From positions 397,001 to 461,000 of the forward strand of contig JAWDGP010000089.1 in the NCBI GenBank assembly GCA_033675545.1: DNA of 64,000 nucleotides, read 5' to 3'. The translations under genes and the position numbers were made by a program. Every line of letters begins with the position of its first letter. The first letter of the stretch is position 1. Shown piece after piece: positions 33,746-56,238 of this stretch. The notes beneath the pieces were generated by a model. That model saw nothing but the letters and a program-made list of their open reading frames with translations, searched no databases and was not told the origin of the DNA. This DNA comes from Elysia crispata (lineage: Eukaryota > Mollusca > Gastropoda > Plakobranchidae).

Positions 33746-35911
33746 TATTATTATTATTATTATTATTAAGGCCTTCCGCTAGGAGTGTCGTCCGACCTCG
33801 CAGCTTCGGCAGCCTTCTTTATGTCTGCGGTGAAGGTAGTCCAATCTTGTCTTCTTTCTGCAATCTTTCTTATTGTTTCCAGGTCTTTTTGTGATGTGAG
33901 AAGAGATGCTCCGATTTTGCAGTATCTTGAGATCGTTATTGAGAGTCATTGGGAGTGTGGTGATCGGCCTACCTCTGGCTCGCTTGGCATTGTCGTGGAA
34001 ATAGAATGCCATAGCTTTGTTGGCAGGGATCGATGGTTCTCGCCTAAGTACATGACCGAACTGCCTCCACCTTGCTTGCAACACTTCCAAAGAAATTGGG
34101 GTTTGTTCACATTTTTTGTAGAGGGACTTATTTGAAATTTTTGTTGGGTATCGAATTCCCAGAACCCTGCGCAGCTGCTTTCGATGGAAAGAGTCCAACT
34201 TTTCTTCTTCTGTTTTGGTCAGTGCCCATGTGCCGCAATTGTATAACAGAACTGACCTCACTAAGGTGTTATATAGCTTAATTCTTGTGCGCTGCTTGGT
34301 TTTGTCCGCTCTGTGCCATATCTGTTCCATCTTGTTCAATGCTATGTTTGATAGGTGTTTTCTGTGTTCTGTGTCTTCTTTACTGCCAAGCAGTGAACCC
34401 ACTTTCTTTGATGTTTTCCATTCCTCTGAATGTTTTCTTACTGAGGTGTGCTCCGTTTTGTCTGCATTGACTTTGAGTTTGTGAACTTTGAGTGTTTCTT
34501 CTATTTTTTTCACATTCGCTGGTTGGTTGCCAATAAAGTCTATGTCGTCAGCATATGCTATCTCATTAGGAAGATGTGCCTCTGTTGTGTTTGATGGGCT
34601 GTCGAGCGTTGATCTCACATTTTTCAGTGCTTGTTCAAGATAGATGATGAAAAGTACTGGACTTAGGCTATCTCCTTGAGCGGTGCCTATGTTTGTGAGA
34701 AAGGGTTCTTCAGTGTTGGCGCCGCTGATTTTGACGTTGAGTGTTGTATTGCTCAGCAGGAATTGTATTATTCGCTTTTCGTCTTCCGTGACAAGATTTG
34801 TCAATAATTGCAGTAGCTGTTTTCTGTCAATTGTGTCAAATGCCGCAGACATATCTATCCCTGTGATGTCTATTTCGATGTCCGCATAATTGAGAATCTT
34901 GGCTGAGATCCATCTGTGGGCCCATACTACATCAGACGAAGCCACTTTGACTGCAAGAGATATAGTTTTCCACAGCAGGCCTTATTCTAGTTAGAGCGAT
35001 AGTTGAAAGCACTTTCCTTATAGAGTTCAACAACGTAACAGGGCGCAGATTTTGTGCTGGTCCTTTTGGTTTTCCTGGCTTGGGTAGCGCTACCAGGATT
35101 CCCTTGTTGATGTCTAGATCTTCATGATTCTCGAATGTCTTATTTATTATCATTGCGATTTGATTGTCAAGAATTTTCGGTGCGAACTTAAGGTATTCAT
35201 TACATATATTATCTTCTCCAGGAGCGCGTCCATTGTTTAGCTGTTTTATGCTTTGTCTAACTTCTTTTTCACTGATTGGGTTGTTAAGTGCACGGGGTTG
35301 CCCACTAAATGGCTGAATGTCTTCTGTACGTTCGTCTCTGAATTTAGATTTAAAATGTTTCGTTATGATGTTTTGGATTTCCGTTGGGCTTGTTACTTTC
35401 TTCCCGTCCTTATCATTAACTTGTGGATTTGTAAACTGTTTTCTGTTCAACACTTTTATGGCCTTGAACATACCACCATCGCTTTTAGAGTTGTCAATTT
35501 CTTGTATTAAATGGTCGAGATGTTTTTCTTTGGTTTCGCTATTTTTTCTTCTTATGTTGTGCAAAACATAATTTCTTTCTTTCTTTAGTTCTTTGATCTT
35601 TTCTTCCTGTTTGCAGTTTTGGATTTGTGTCCTTAAGTCTTTTTGTTTCTCTGACAGGTCTTTGACTTCTTTATTCCACAGTCTGTATTGTTTTTGTTTT
35701 GGTATTTCTTCAATGGTTTTTGATACAGTAGTTTCTATTGCTTGTTTGACAAATTCCCACTGTTTTTGTGTGCTGCTGTTTTGATCATTCTGAAGTAGAA
35801 GCGGTCCAACATGGCTGACAGCTGTTGGTGTTGAGCCTTGGCTCAACAATATTTGTCTTAAGTCACCTTTGTTTCTGCGATGAAGGAAGGATGTGAACGA
35901 AATTGTTTTAC
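33746..35911 (-). mobile_element. 5'-truncated non-LTR retrotransposon (LINE) with reverse transcriptase
   Basis: Minus-strand coding runs from about 35890 to a TAA at 33766-33768. The N-terminal part (34932-35890) is the charged linker and early RT fingers (PKPGKPKGPAQNLRPVTLLN). The second part has RT motif A (GIDMSAAFDTID), motif B (GTAQGDSLSPVLF), motif C (AYADDIDF) and the C-terminal RWRQFGHVLRRE region. Two frame breaks are seen: one near 34940, between the SQSGF and DVVWAHR segments, and one at an A5 run (33886-33890) just before the C-terminus. The AP-endonuclease region upstream of RT is missing. A (AAT)n tail at 33746-33765 and identical 13-bp flanks (33733-33745 and 35912-35924, AATGCTTATATAT) mark target-primed insertion. 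It is dead but fairly young; the clade is not assigned (RTE-like or a relative is possible). Confidence 0.92.
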
Positions 35912-35924
35912 AATGCTTATATAT
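35912..35924. repeat. LINE target-site duplication, right copy
   Basis: This is the exact second copy of AATGCTTATATAT. It fixes the truncated 5' end of the LINE at 35911. Confidence 0.85.
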
Positions 35925-36279
35925 AAATATATAAATCTTGTTTAGGAAGTACAAAATCAGAAAAGTCTACTCGAAAAAGTGGACCGAAAATAATACTTTT
36001 CGCCTGAAGCGTTGAATATTGAAACATTTGTGTAGCGAACAATAGTTAATGATTTAGACTTTTCTTACTTTATATAATATAAATATTTTTTTTTTAAATC
36101 TTCGTAGGCGACTTGACGAAAATAGATAAAGAAAACAATGTTTTAAAGAATCGGGACATAATTTTTTTCATTCCTCAATTTTTCGCAAAATCACAGATTT
36201 AGGCCAAAGAAATGCAAAGTGTGACATTTTTCTGTACTAGACTGTCGTTCTTTGTGGCCACTGACCCAGTGCTCTCAAC

Positions 36280-36620
36280 CTTGGTGTCCGTTTCACTTTC
36301 CCTCGAGTAAGGTATAGGGGGCAAAGGTGAGAATGGAGGGGCTGAAAGTTTATCGTCATCCACAGCCCTCCGGCTTAATCCGCAACACGCGGCCTAATCC
36401 GGGGTGACTCGTTAAAGGATTACAGGAGTCGCCGGTAACAAAGGCGGAACAAGAGGCTGGTCAAATAGCGAGCTGACCCCCCCTTCCCTGTCCACTCAGC
36501 ACGGCTTAGCCGCTCGTCAGGTGGCCTGTCAGTAGGGGCATGGCGAGAGGCTACCGCCAGTTGAGATCTCTGGGAAAAACTTTGGTTGGCTGGGTTTACC
36601 TGCCCAGTCGTATCTAGCCT
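36280..36620. promoter_or_regulatory. GC-rich block with clustered TAATCC sites
   Basis: About 340 bp are GC- and CpG-richer than the flanks, with no ORF of coding character. Three copies of TAATCC (36376-36381, 36395-36400, and inverted at 36417-36422) lie within 47 bp. This is the core site of K50 homeodomains such as Otx, Gsc and Pitx. It lies about 9 kb upstream of the homeobox gene. Enhancer function is inferred. Confidence 0.4.
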
Positions 36621-37203
36621 CGTACTTTGCCGTGACAAAGAAAATATCATATCTACAGAAAAAAAGGGTGGTAGACGGGATGAGGGGTGAGTGTGTGTGT
36701 GTTTTGGAAAAAAAAAGGGGGGGGGGGGGGGGTTAGGTTATCATCAGCTAGACCAATGAATGCATGAAGATCCACAAGGAATTTACGTGAAAAATTTACC
36801 CAGAATCAATAACTTCAAATTTACCACTTGAGAGATTTAAATGAAATATAGCATAAAGACATGCTGCTATGTAAATTAGGAGAAAACTATTCTTTACGTG
36901 TATCTTTCTCACCTTGAATGTACTTATTTCGCTGGCAATTATATCATTATGAAACCAATGAAGAACGTGACTTATTATAAAATGAGTCCTAGACAAAAAA
37001 AAAAAAATTTCATTCAACCAAGATAGAATGTGCAAAATGGAAATGACGAAGCGATTGGAAGAAGCAGGTTTTTGTTTTGTTTTGTTGTTGTTTTTTGTTT
37101 TGTTTTGTTGGTTTTTTTTTGTTTTGTTTTGTTCCCTATTAGTATTAGTATTATATGATTCTGTGATATTAAATGAAAATATGCCGGAGTGATTGCTGAT
37201 AAT

Positions 37204-37205
<2 letters not shown>

Positions 37206-37235
<30 letters not shown>
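37206..37235. repeat. Poly-T tract
   Basis: An uninterrupted run of about 30 T. Read on the minus strand it could be the A-tail of a retrocopy, but no insert was recognised next to it. Confidence 0.9.
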
Positions 37236-37534
37236 CATTCGGGTTCCCACACCTTAATAGCAAAACTTTTAAGAGGTTCAAGTTAACGAATCATTGCTCG
37301 ACTGTTGTGGATACCAGAGCGTTGCATAGCATTGAACGAGGATAAAAATCGTTAATTAAAATCTAGGCAGTTCTCTCTATCATCGAAAACATGGCGACCT
37401 GTGGACGGCGTTGATTGGACAGTTGTAAAATGGCGCGACAACTGTTGGTCCAGCTTTGTACAAGATCAAGATCTACCTATTATCTTTTTTCTAAGAGTAC
37501 AGAGAATGTGTCAATATTTTTAAACAGAACGCGC

Positions 37535-37538
<4 letters not shown>

Positions 37539-37612
<74 letters not shown>
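37539..37612. repeat. (GA)n microsatellite
   Basis: About 36 GA units. The upstream short frame reads into Arg-Glu dipeptides here, which is a repeat artefact. Confidence 0.95.
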
Positions 37613-37614
<2 letters not shown>

Positions 37615-39338
37615 AGCTTCTTCATAGATTATTGTGTTTTTGAAAGACTCCTAAGCAACAAACTTTGACTCAGTACCGCAGTCCACAACAAAAGAACGAA
37701 TTAATCACCAGGTAGACCATTCTGTCACAATAAGCTAACTGTAATTCAGACCCAGGGCTAATTTTCCAAATTACAATCGAGGCAAACTGTCGTATTTATA
37801 CATACACTTTTGACGATGGCATTCTTTGTTTGAAAGAATGGAAGTACGTTGGAGAAGTGAGTATAGGCACCGTAACGGATTGAGAATGGAGTTCACCGAA
37901 GACAGGTGCGTAATTTGAAAATTTCTAACTTGTTAGACTAAAGCTAAGTAAGAAAAGACAAACTTTGGTAGATATTTCTGGTAAGAGGTGTCATGGGTGG
38001 TGAGAACATTTCCCGGTAACCTGTAAACACATTTCTTCAGCGCAATCGGGGGCAGATTGTACCCGAAAGTTGGGTGGGATTTTTTTGTTTTGTTTTGTTT
38101 TGGTTTTTTTGTTTGTTTGTTTCTTTGTTTTGTTTTTTTTTTTTTTTCGGGGAGGGGGGGGGGGTACTATTTTTTTTAAATGCCGTCATAAATATGACGT
38201 AATCTTATTTGGTTATGAATGTGTCCTTTTTCCTTTTTCAATTGGTGACGATGTGTTCATAGATCAGGTCCGTCCTTTTAAAAAAAAATTATGTTTATGA
38301 ATAAGTGTTTCGAGTCCCATCTTCCCAAAGAAATGTATTCGGAGAAGATAAGTAAGCCATGTGTTTAAAAAAGGTATGCCTACTATCGGGTCAAGATATA
38401 AACCACTGAAGCAACCGCCCTGTTCAGTGTTAAAATGTCCTTAAAGACGATGGCAATAATGTAAGGTTGACTGCTTCAAATTTAGCTGCACTCTGCCCGT
38501 TGTTACATCAAGTAGTAAATCCCCAACGATTGTATGAAAACTCTTTAGATTGTGATGTGGGAGTTTTTATCCGTGTCTCCCTCCTCATGTTACAAGACTC
38601 TCTCTGTCTACTGGCCGTCAGACATTGTGACAATGGCGACTCAGTTTCTCCGACACATGGTCTTACAATAGTCTTAATGCCAAAACAGCAAAATAGGCTT
38701 TATCAGATTTACTGCCATGTTCAACAGGCCAGGCAATCTCTTGGACGACATAGTGGGTTTTGGGGATGTGTAAAGGGGCGCGTTTCTCTTCGAATTACGA
38801 ATACCACAGTAACTAGATCTAGAAACATTACTGCTTCTAAACGGCCACAGGGCGTATAAAATAAATTTCCAGTTGGTTTTTTTTTTCGCTACTTATATCG
38901 TTACGATATTTGCGATTGGCAATTTGATGATGCCCAATGTTGCAATTAAGTCCTTTTTGCTATTTTGATGAGCTTCTCAGAAAATAAAGGTCTATTGCTA
39001 TATGAAAGAACAATCAGTGGTTAGACTGAAGAATAGAAATACAAGTCATGCACAGAGCATTACAATTTTCAGCACTTCTTTACCTTTGAAAAAAGATAAA
39101 TAACTCCTGTGCAAATTTTATAAAAGGGCCTCAATTGATATAATTATGGTTTTGAAGGCTTTGGATTCTGCCTCCAAGGTGTTAGCAAGAATTCATTGCA
39201 GAGAGCGTTGCAGCTGCAAATCACTCTGTAAAATATTTACATATGCCGACTTGTGTTCCATAGACTCAAATAATTAAGATTTTGCGTTATATTATACTTT
39301 GGAGGAGAAACAAACTATGCCAGAACCGTGACCACGAG

Positions 39339-39548
39339 ATGACACAACTAGAAAACCCTGCACACGATAACGAGGCAACACCTAACGATAACACCACTCG
39401 GCAAGACGATGCGCCGCCACCAAATGTCGATAGATCTTCGAGGAGACAGGGGTCTTTATCCCAATCTGCCACACTTCCGGATATGGTTCGGCAGTTAAGG
39501 CTTTGGGGGAATCTTATTCAAACATATTTGCCTAAACATTTTCAATAG
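39339..39548 (+). CDS. Possible small ORF or exon, Asn/Asp/Pro-rich (69 aa)
   Basis: The ATG at 39339 has a G at -3. The frame is open for 69 codons to TAG at 39546-39548. It is polar (starts MTQLENPAHDNEATPNDN, later DDAPPPNVDRSSRRQ) and ends with a more hydrophobic stretch (MVRQLRLWGNLIQTYL). Its GC and CpG content is above that of the neighbourhood, which is why it stands out. No splice donor fits the frame of the next homeobox exon, and I recognise no family. It could be a single-exon gene, an unannotated exon, a TE fragment or chance. Confidence 0.2.
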   Translation: MTQLENPAHDNEATPNDNTTRQDDAPPPNVDRSSRRQGSLSQSATLPDMVRQLRLWGNLIQTYLPKHFQ

Positions 39549-41320
39549 CCCATTGTAAGCCTTAACCTTTTATCCCTGATAAGCCACCGACTTCATCTTG
39601 AGAGATATAGACCATGAGCGCCCGGGAAACTATCTTATCGTTCAGGCGATTCCCAGGTCCACTCTCACCCCTTACCAAGACGGGCTGGCTTGTGGTTGCT
39701 GTTGGTCGGAGTGATGTCACAGCGCCCCTTTACAATCGAGTGGAGCCGATAAATAGCTGATGAGTTAGACTTGGTGGAAAGAATTGACGCGTTGCTAGGA
39801 AACACAGACATCTTACATGCTTCTCAGAAATGGTCGAAAATTAAAATAGGACAAAATATTGTAGCCATGTAAAAGTAAAGAAGAATATTAATCGAAAATA
39901 ATTTTCAAAAATGGGTTAAACTTTCTCCAAGGAAAAGTTTGGTTTTTCCTCAAAAGCTAGAAAATAAAAATTAAAAAAAAACAACAACGAAACGCCCAAC
40001 CATTGATGAAACTATAGGAGTTAACGGAAAATAACATGTTCAGCCTTGAGCTGAATAAAGACACATTTGTAAGGAGCGTAAGGTTGGCGTAAATATTTGA
40101 CTTTTAAAATAAACATAGCAAGGTAAGAGAGTTTGTATGATTTGGTGCTTTTTTTATTCACCGCGCTTATGGGTATTTTTAATGGAAATATCATCAGGTC
40201 AGTTACTACCTTGTCAGGTTTTGACACTTTCCTTGATTATTTCAACACGGCTGTTGAAAAGGATTTAAAAATACTTAAACATTTACATTAAAAGCTAATT
40301 TGGACTTAAATAGAAGGGATAGGGTGCAAAAGCATGAGAGAGAGAGAGGGGGGGGGGGTAAATGAGGTAGAATAGAGACAAAAAAGAGAGGGGAGGAAGG
40401 GGAGGTATGAGGTGTTTTTGTGTGGAGAGAGACGGAGGACCAGATCAGGGAGAGAATAAAGGAAATGAAGTGGAGAAAGATAAAGAGTGTCGTCATTTTG
40501 ACATTGTCAAGATAGAAAATGAGTATAGAGTTAATCAAAGATGTATTTTATTTGAGGAACTACATATCTTGTTATTAGTTGTCATAAAATTACATAAAAT
40601 CAACTATTATACTACGTTATAGTAACTGCATCGGTACTAATCATGATTGAAATTCGAATTTAAGTTGTGTGCATTCTGTGCGACTGTTGCTCTTAGAAAC
40701 AGGCTTACAAGTCGAATTAAAAAAGCCTTAACATAAAATGATCGGTGCAATTTCTAGTTACTCTGAACGTTGATGTTTTGAATATTCATAATTTGCCACG
40801 ATGAAAACGCGTGTAGACTGACACCTATCTGTCTTTTAGTTTTACAATTACAATATATAATTCTTTCAGCATTTAAGGAATGGACTCCTAAGGATACAGA
40901 AGATAGTCTGGTGATATCATAGCAATGAAGCTCCTCTGCTATCCCAGCTTTTATTAATCTTTGTGACAGCAGAGCAGTTTAAATAGAGATTTTATGCTGA
41001 GATACGTGATATTCTGAAGAGATGCCGATTAAGAATGGGAGGGGTTAAGCACTATGTACACATAAGAGGTGTTCGCTTGGGTCGAGAGCGGAAACGTTTG
41101 GCAGTCCCATGCAAATATTTTGCTGCGCATACTCAGATTGGTCGAAAATTTGCCTTTTTTGTTTTTGTTCTTGCTTTTATTAATCTTTTTTTTTTGTTTC
41201 TGATGCTGTTGTGTATTATGTGTCTCCTATGCCGTAATGGTCATATTATTATAATCATAAATTAGCCTAATGTTTATTGTTTTGTTTTTAATGCTTTACT
41301 TTATTAATGTTATTATTATT

Positions 41321-41321
<1 letters not shown>

Positions 41322-41390
<69 letters not shown>
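41322..41390. repeat. (AAT)n microsatellite
   Basis: About 22 AAT units. Confidence 0.95.
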
Positions 41391-42040
41391 TTGTTGTTCA
41401 GATGCCGTTATTTTGATTTTTTTTTTTGGCTTTCCTTGAAAATTAAGTGAAACATCATATCGAAATCCAATAAATCTGTGTTTCATCAAGATTAAGTTTA
41501 ATAATAATGCCAAATAATTTTTTTTCATGTATTCAAGTCCTCTGGTTGTTTGAATTAAAAAAAAAAACTGCCTTGTGCATAACGTCTGAAATAAAGAGAT
41601 TTGCGCCATGAATTCCATTATTATTATATTTATTTATTTTTTTTTTTTTTTGTTTTTGGGTTTTGTTTTGTTTTTTGTTCAGCTTTATAGTTACTGGCGT
41701 TAATCACATTCAAAATTCCTAGAAGAGAACAAAAGTAGTCCCGCGTGTTCAAAGGCCGGAATATTTTTTTTTTTAAATCTCACTAATTGGTATGAAATTT
41801 CTGTAAACAGCGATGTGAAATAAGTCGACAAGATTGACAACAAATCTTGTATTGTAATGGGGGAAAATGGAATCCTATATATTTAAGCCTTATTATCAAA
41901 GCGGAATGAGATACAAAAAAATTGGAGAAAGTGCCAACTACAAAAACCCGAGCAGCTGTCTATCAGGCTGTAAAATAGCTTATGCTTTGAGAGGATTACT
42001 AACACTAGACATAATGAAACCATAAATAATATTTTTATTA

Positions 42041-42042
<2 letters not shown>

Positions 42043-42077
<35 letters not shown>
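42043..42077. repeat. (TA)n microsatellite
   Basis: About 17 TA units. Confidence 0.9.
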
Positions 42078-42081
<4 letters not shown>

Positions 42082-42639
42082 AACAAGTGATAAGATTTTA
42101 GAAGATATTTATCAGATACACTATTTGAAGACTATCACTCCTTGAAGAAAGGCCAATAATCTGACGAAACTGCTGCGAGAAAGAAGCAGAAAAGCTATGT
42201 TCGGCTAATGTAGTACATGGGAAGATGCAGATATTCTTTAAGAAAATTTGTCATTTAGTGCCATGAAGGCACCATAAAAAAAATCTTTGATTCTCTGAAG
42301 GTTGTTCAAAAGCATTTTTCGATTCATTTTTTATATACAGAATTTAAACATTAAATTTAAGGAAAACTTTTTTTCTTTCTAATGGGTTTATGAGCTTTAA
42401 AAATGTGACAAGAACCAAAACATTAAAAAAAAAATTAATTGGGGTAAATGAAGGTCGCATGACAGGAAAACAGCCTTAGACTGATTTAATTCACTCATGT
42501 TTAGCTGCAAAAAACGAAGTATGGAGAAAAGTTAAATGAGAGAAATCTAAATACTAACAAGACGCGACTTGCAACAAGTTTTTGATCATCATAAAATTGC
42601 ATTTAGCAGAATCGCAACAAAGTGTTTGTTGGAACAATG

Positions 42640-43020
42640 AATGGAAAACTAGTTTTCACCCATTCCCAATTGACCCTCCTTTTCCTGTGTCGAACGCCTT
42701 TGCCAAGTAAACGGACCGTAAAAGAAAACTAAGGCGAAGCACAACGTAAAACCCAAATGTAAATAAAGCTCTCCAGAAGACGCACTCGGCAGAAACTTTT
42801 GGTCCGTTAACGACTTAACTGGCCCCAAAAGCCATTGTGTTCACGGCCAGGGAGATTACTTCCAAGAAGGGACCTCTCTGGCTACGTTAGACGCATGAGT
42901 GCCGCATAATGGCCCGTTAACGCATTTAGCAAATCCCTCAACAATGCCCTGCTTGCTCCCGTTTGGATTGACTCGTTTTGTACACATAATTCTTTTGCAG
43001 TTGGCGCTGCGTTGATCAAG
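42640..43020. promoter_or_regulatory. GC-richer non-coding block, candidate regulatory element
   Basis: About 380 bp of complex, repeat-free, CpG-containing sequence sit in AT-rich surroundings 2.4 kb upstream of the presumed start of the homeobox gene. GTTAACG recurs near 42807 and 42916. Stops in all frames argue against coding. The regulatory reading is inferred from composition and position. Confidence 0.3.
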
Positions 43021-44689
43021 TTTGATTTAATCAGAGACACGGAAAAGTATTTTCTTCATAAGAATATTATGACAGACTGTAATTGCAATAGCATGAAAGC
43101 GATAACATATATTTTTTATTGTTACGTCTCTCTTTGATCCTTGTAAGGAAGAAACATGGTAAAATTCACACGAAAAGCAGAGGCAAGATGATGTTGAAGA
43201 GTGAGATACAGAGAGATAGAGAGAAAGAGACCAGACAGAGAGTGGAAAGGTGAAATAGCAAAGACATTATTGCGATTAAGGGTCGCTCTTTGTTGACACT
43301 CTTTTCTTTCCTATCTATAGAGTCAAGCTTTCGACACAAAAGAGAGAAAAGGTTTGTGAGAAAGAGCCCTTGACAAAAATTGTTAACGCAAAGCGTGTTT
43401 TAATTGTGAGGAAATCGCGCCTCACCTGTGTAAGTTCGCAAAGGTTATGACAAAGAATCCTTTGGCCCATACTCTTCAAGTAGACTGTAAACACTTTTAT
43501 CACAATAATTACGACTTGGAGCTTGAGCTAAATACCCGACGCATCATACAAACATTAGCTCCCAAAGATACGCACAGGTGGCAAAAGTAGCAACTTTCTA
43601 GTGCTTTTATTGTCCCACGTGAAAAAATTTTGGAGGATATACAATGACTGCAATCGATTATGACCTCTTTGAATTGCTGAGGGTATAACACAAACAACAA
43701 CAATAAAAGTGTGAAACCGAACACATTCTAGAGAGAAAAGGTGACAACCGTATCTATAGTTGGGTAGTCATTTTAAGTGCATATATTGAATCTGAAGGCT
43801 GGAACGATAGTATATAGGAATTACAACAAAAAAATTGACAAAGAAGCGATGGTCTAGTCAGGAGATATAACATACTGAGACATTGCTAAACACTAAGTGA
43901 TTATTCGAGGAAATGTCAGTTTTTACACACATATTAAAATGTAATTTTGTAAATTTTCAGGGCTGAAATGCAGTTGTTTTTTAAATGGATGAAGAAAAAG
44001 GAATACAACAATGATTGCTATAGGGAATTAATAATCGTTATTTTATCAAAATCTATCTTAAGAGAAAAGAACTGACTAAACATATAATGCACAATCTTGG
44101 GTCTTTTGCATTTTTAAGTGTTGATTTTTTTAGAAATGATCTTTTACAGTAATGTGTAGGAGGGTTTTTTCTCTCTCCTTTCCTCTTCATTTTTTTTTTA
44201 AATGAAGGGGAGATGTATATTATTGGCTCGCCTGAGTTTGTTGAACTATCACATGAAAAATGCACCCTTTTTTGCAGTGATATTCTTCTTTTCTTTCTTT
44301 TTTTTTTTTCGCCTTTTGAAGAGAAGAAATCTGTATGAAAACAAGTCAGCAATCTTCTTCTTACACTTTCAAATTTTCTCTTTCTGGCTTTCATTTTGAA
44401 TTTCCCATCACATATTTCTTAAATTTCTAAGTGCCGTCTATTAATTATTTTATTTATAAAAATAATGAACCAAAGCGAAGATAATCTTGCGGATAAAGCA
44501 ACATCAGTTTCCAGAAACTTCCTCCACAACTCATTTGATTAAGCACGTTTATGAAGGATTCATTTATTCAGCCTCTCTGTTGGAAATAATTTGCTTTATC
44601 ATAAACAGTATTGCGGGAATTTCATTTCTTCTCGCATAATAGAAAAGTAAATGTTGCCTTGCTGGTGTCGTGAAATTTTTACCTATGGC

Positions 44690-45366
44690 CTGCTACAGAC
44701 ACCCACCCACTGGTTGCTTCGGTCATCTTGCCATATCCCCTGGGGTGTTCCCGCCTGAGTGTCCATACGCTTGCCGGACCCGTGGAACAGAAGCCCCGCG
44801 AAGCCTTAGCAATGCTTGACCAACGTTGACCAATTGAACGCCCAAGTTGGCGCCGCTGGTTGACCGAGGGGGAGGGCTAGGGGACAGAGAGGGCAAGGAC
44901 TGGTCCGAAGTGTCTTTATGGGGGCTCGGTGACAGAGCCCTGGAAGGGCAGGGACCAACCGGTGGGCAGGACCTTTATTTGTTCGCGTTTAAAGATCATT
45001 TGCAAACAAGTTAGCTTAACCCTTCAACCCATAGGCAGGAAGCAGAGGGGAGGGCAGTGGTGACGATTACAGGTTAACAGCGGTGGTGGTATTTGTGTGG
45101 TGGTCTACACCATTGGCGGGAAACAAGGACGAATTGAAACGAAAGAGGAGGGAAGACAGGGGCTCAAATCTACATGGGGACGGGAAAAGGGGTAACTTGG
45201 TGAAGCCGAACCATTGGTGTTTGGTATAAGGAGTTTGGTTCAGGGTATACGCCAAGTGCAATTTGCAAGTCTCGGGGTATTCAGACATGGCACCACCAGC
45301 CGCGGACTAACATCACTCGAAAAGCTCTTGGGAAATTTCAAAACCTGCCCTGGAATCTATGACGTC
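44690..45366 (+). promoter_or_regulatory. Presumed promoter and 5' UTR region of the homeobox gene
   Basis: This is the most GC- and CpG-rich stretch upstream of the first coding exon. It contains three TTGACC words (44816-44821, 44826-44831, 44860-44865), nuclear-receptor half-site-like. A short upstream ORF of seven codons (ATG 45287 to TAA 45310) lies in the presumed leader. An in-frame TAA at 45193-45195 means coding cannot extend further left without a splice. No TATA box was identified with confidence. Confidence 0.4.

Positions 45367-45367
<1 letters not shown>
45360..45367. promoter_or_regulatory. Perfect CRE/ATF octamer overlapping the proposed start codon
   Basis: TGACGTCA ends on the A of the proposed ATG (45367-45369) of the homeobox gene. 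It could be a downstream promoter element or coincidence. Confidence 0.25.

Positions 45368-56238
<10,871 letters not shown>

Larger units (their letters stand above)
36625..45000. other. Gene-poor upstream region of the homeobox gene
   Basis: No spliced gene was recognised. The region holds GA, AAT and TA microsatellites, several T/G homopolymers, one short ORF of unusual composition (39339-39548) and GC-richer blocks (36280-36620, 42640-43020, 44690-45366). An ATG-rich segment at about 37391-37500 has a short Arg/Ser-rich frame that runs into the GA repeat. Confidence 0.5.

Noticed and set aside
33785-35784. Several plus-strand ORFs opposite the LINE
   Set aside because: Antisense shadows of the reverse transcriptase on the minus strand.
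38467-38859. 130-codon plus-strand open frame
   Set aside because: The frame begins at a TTG, has no early ATG, no domain and no splice support; probably chance in a GC-richer patch.
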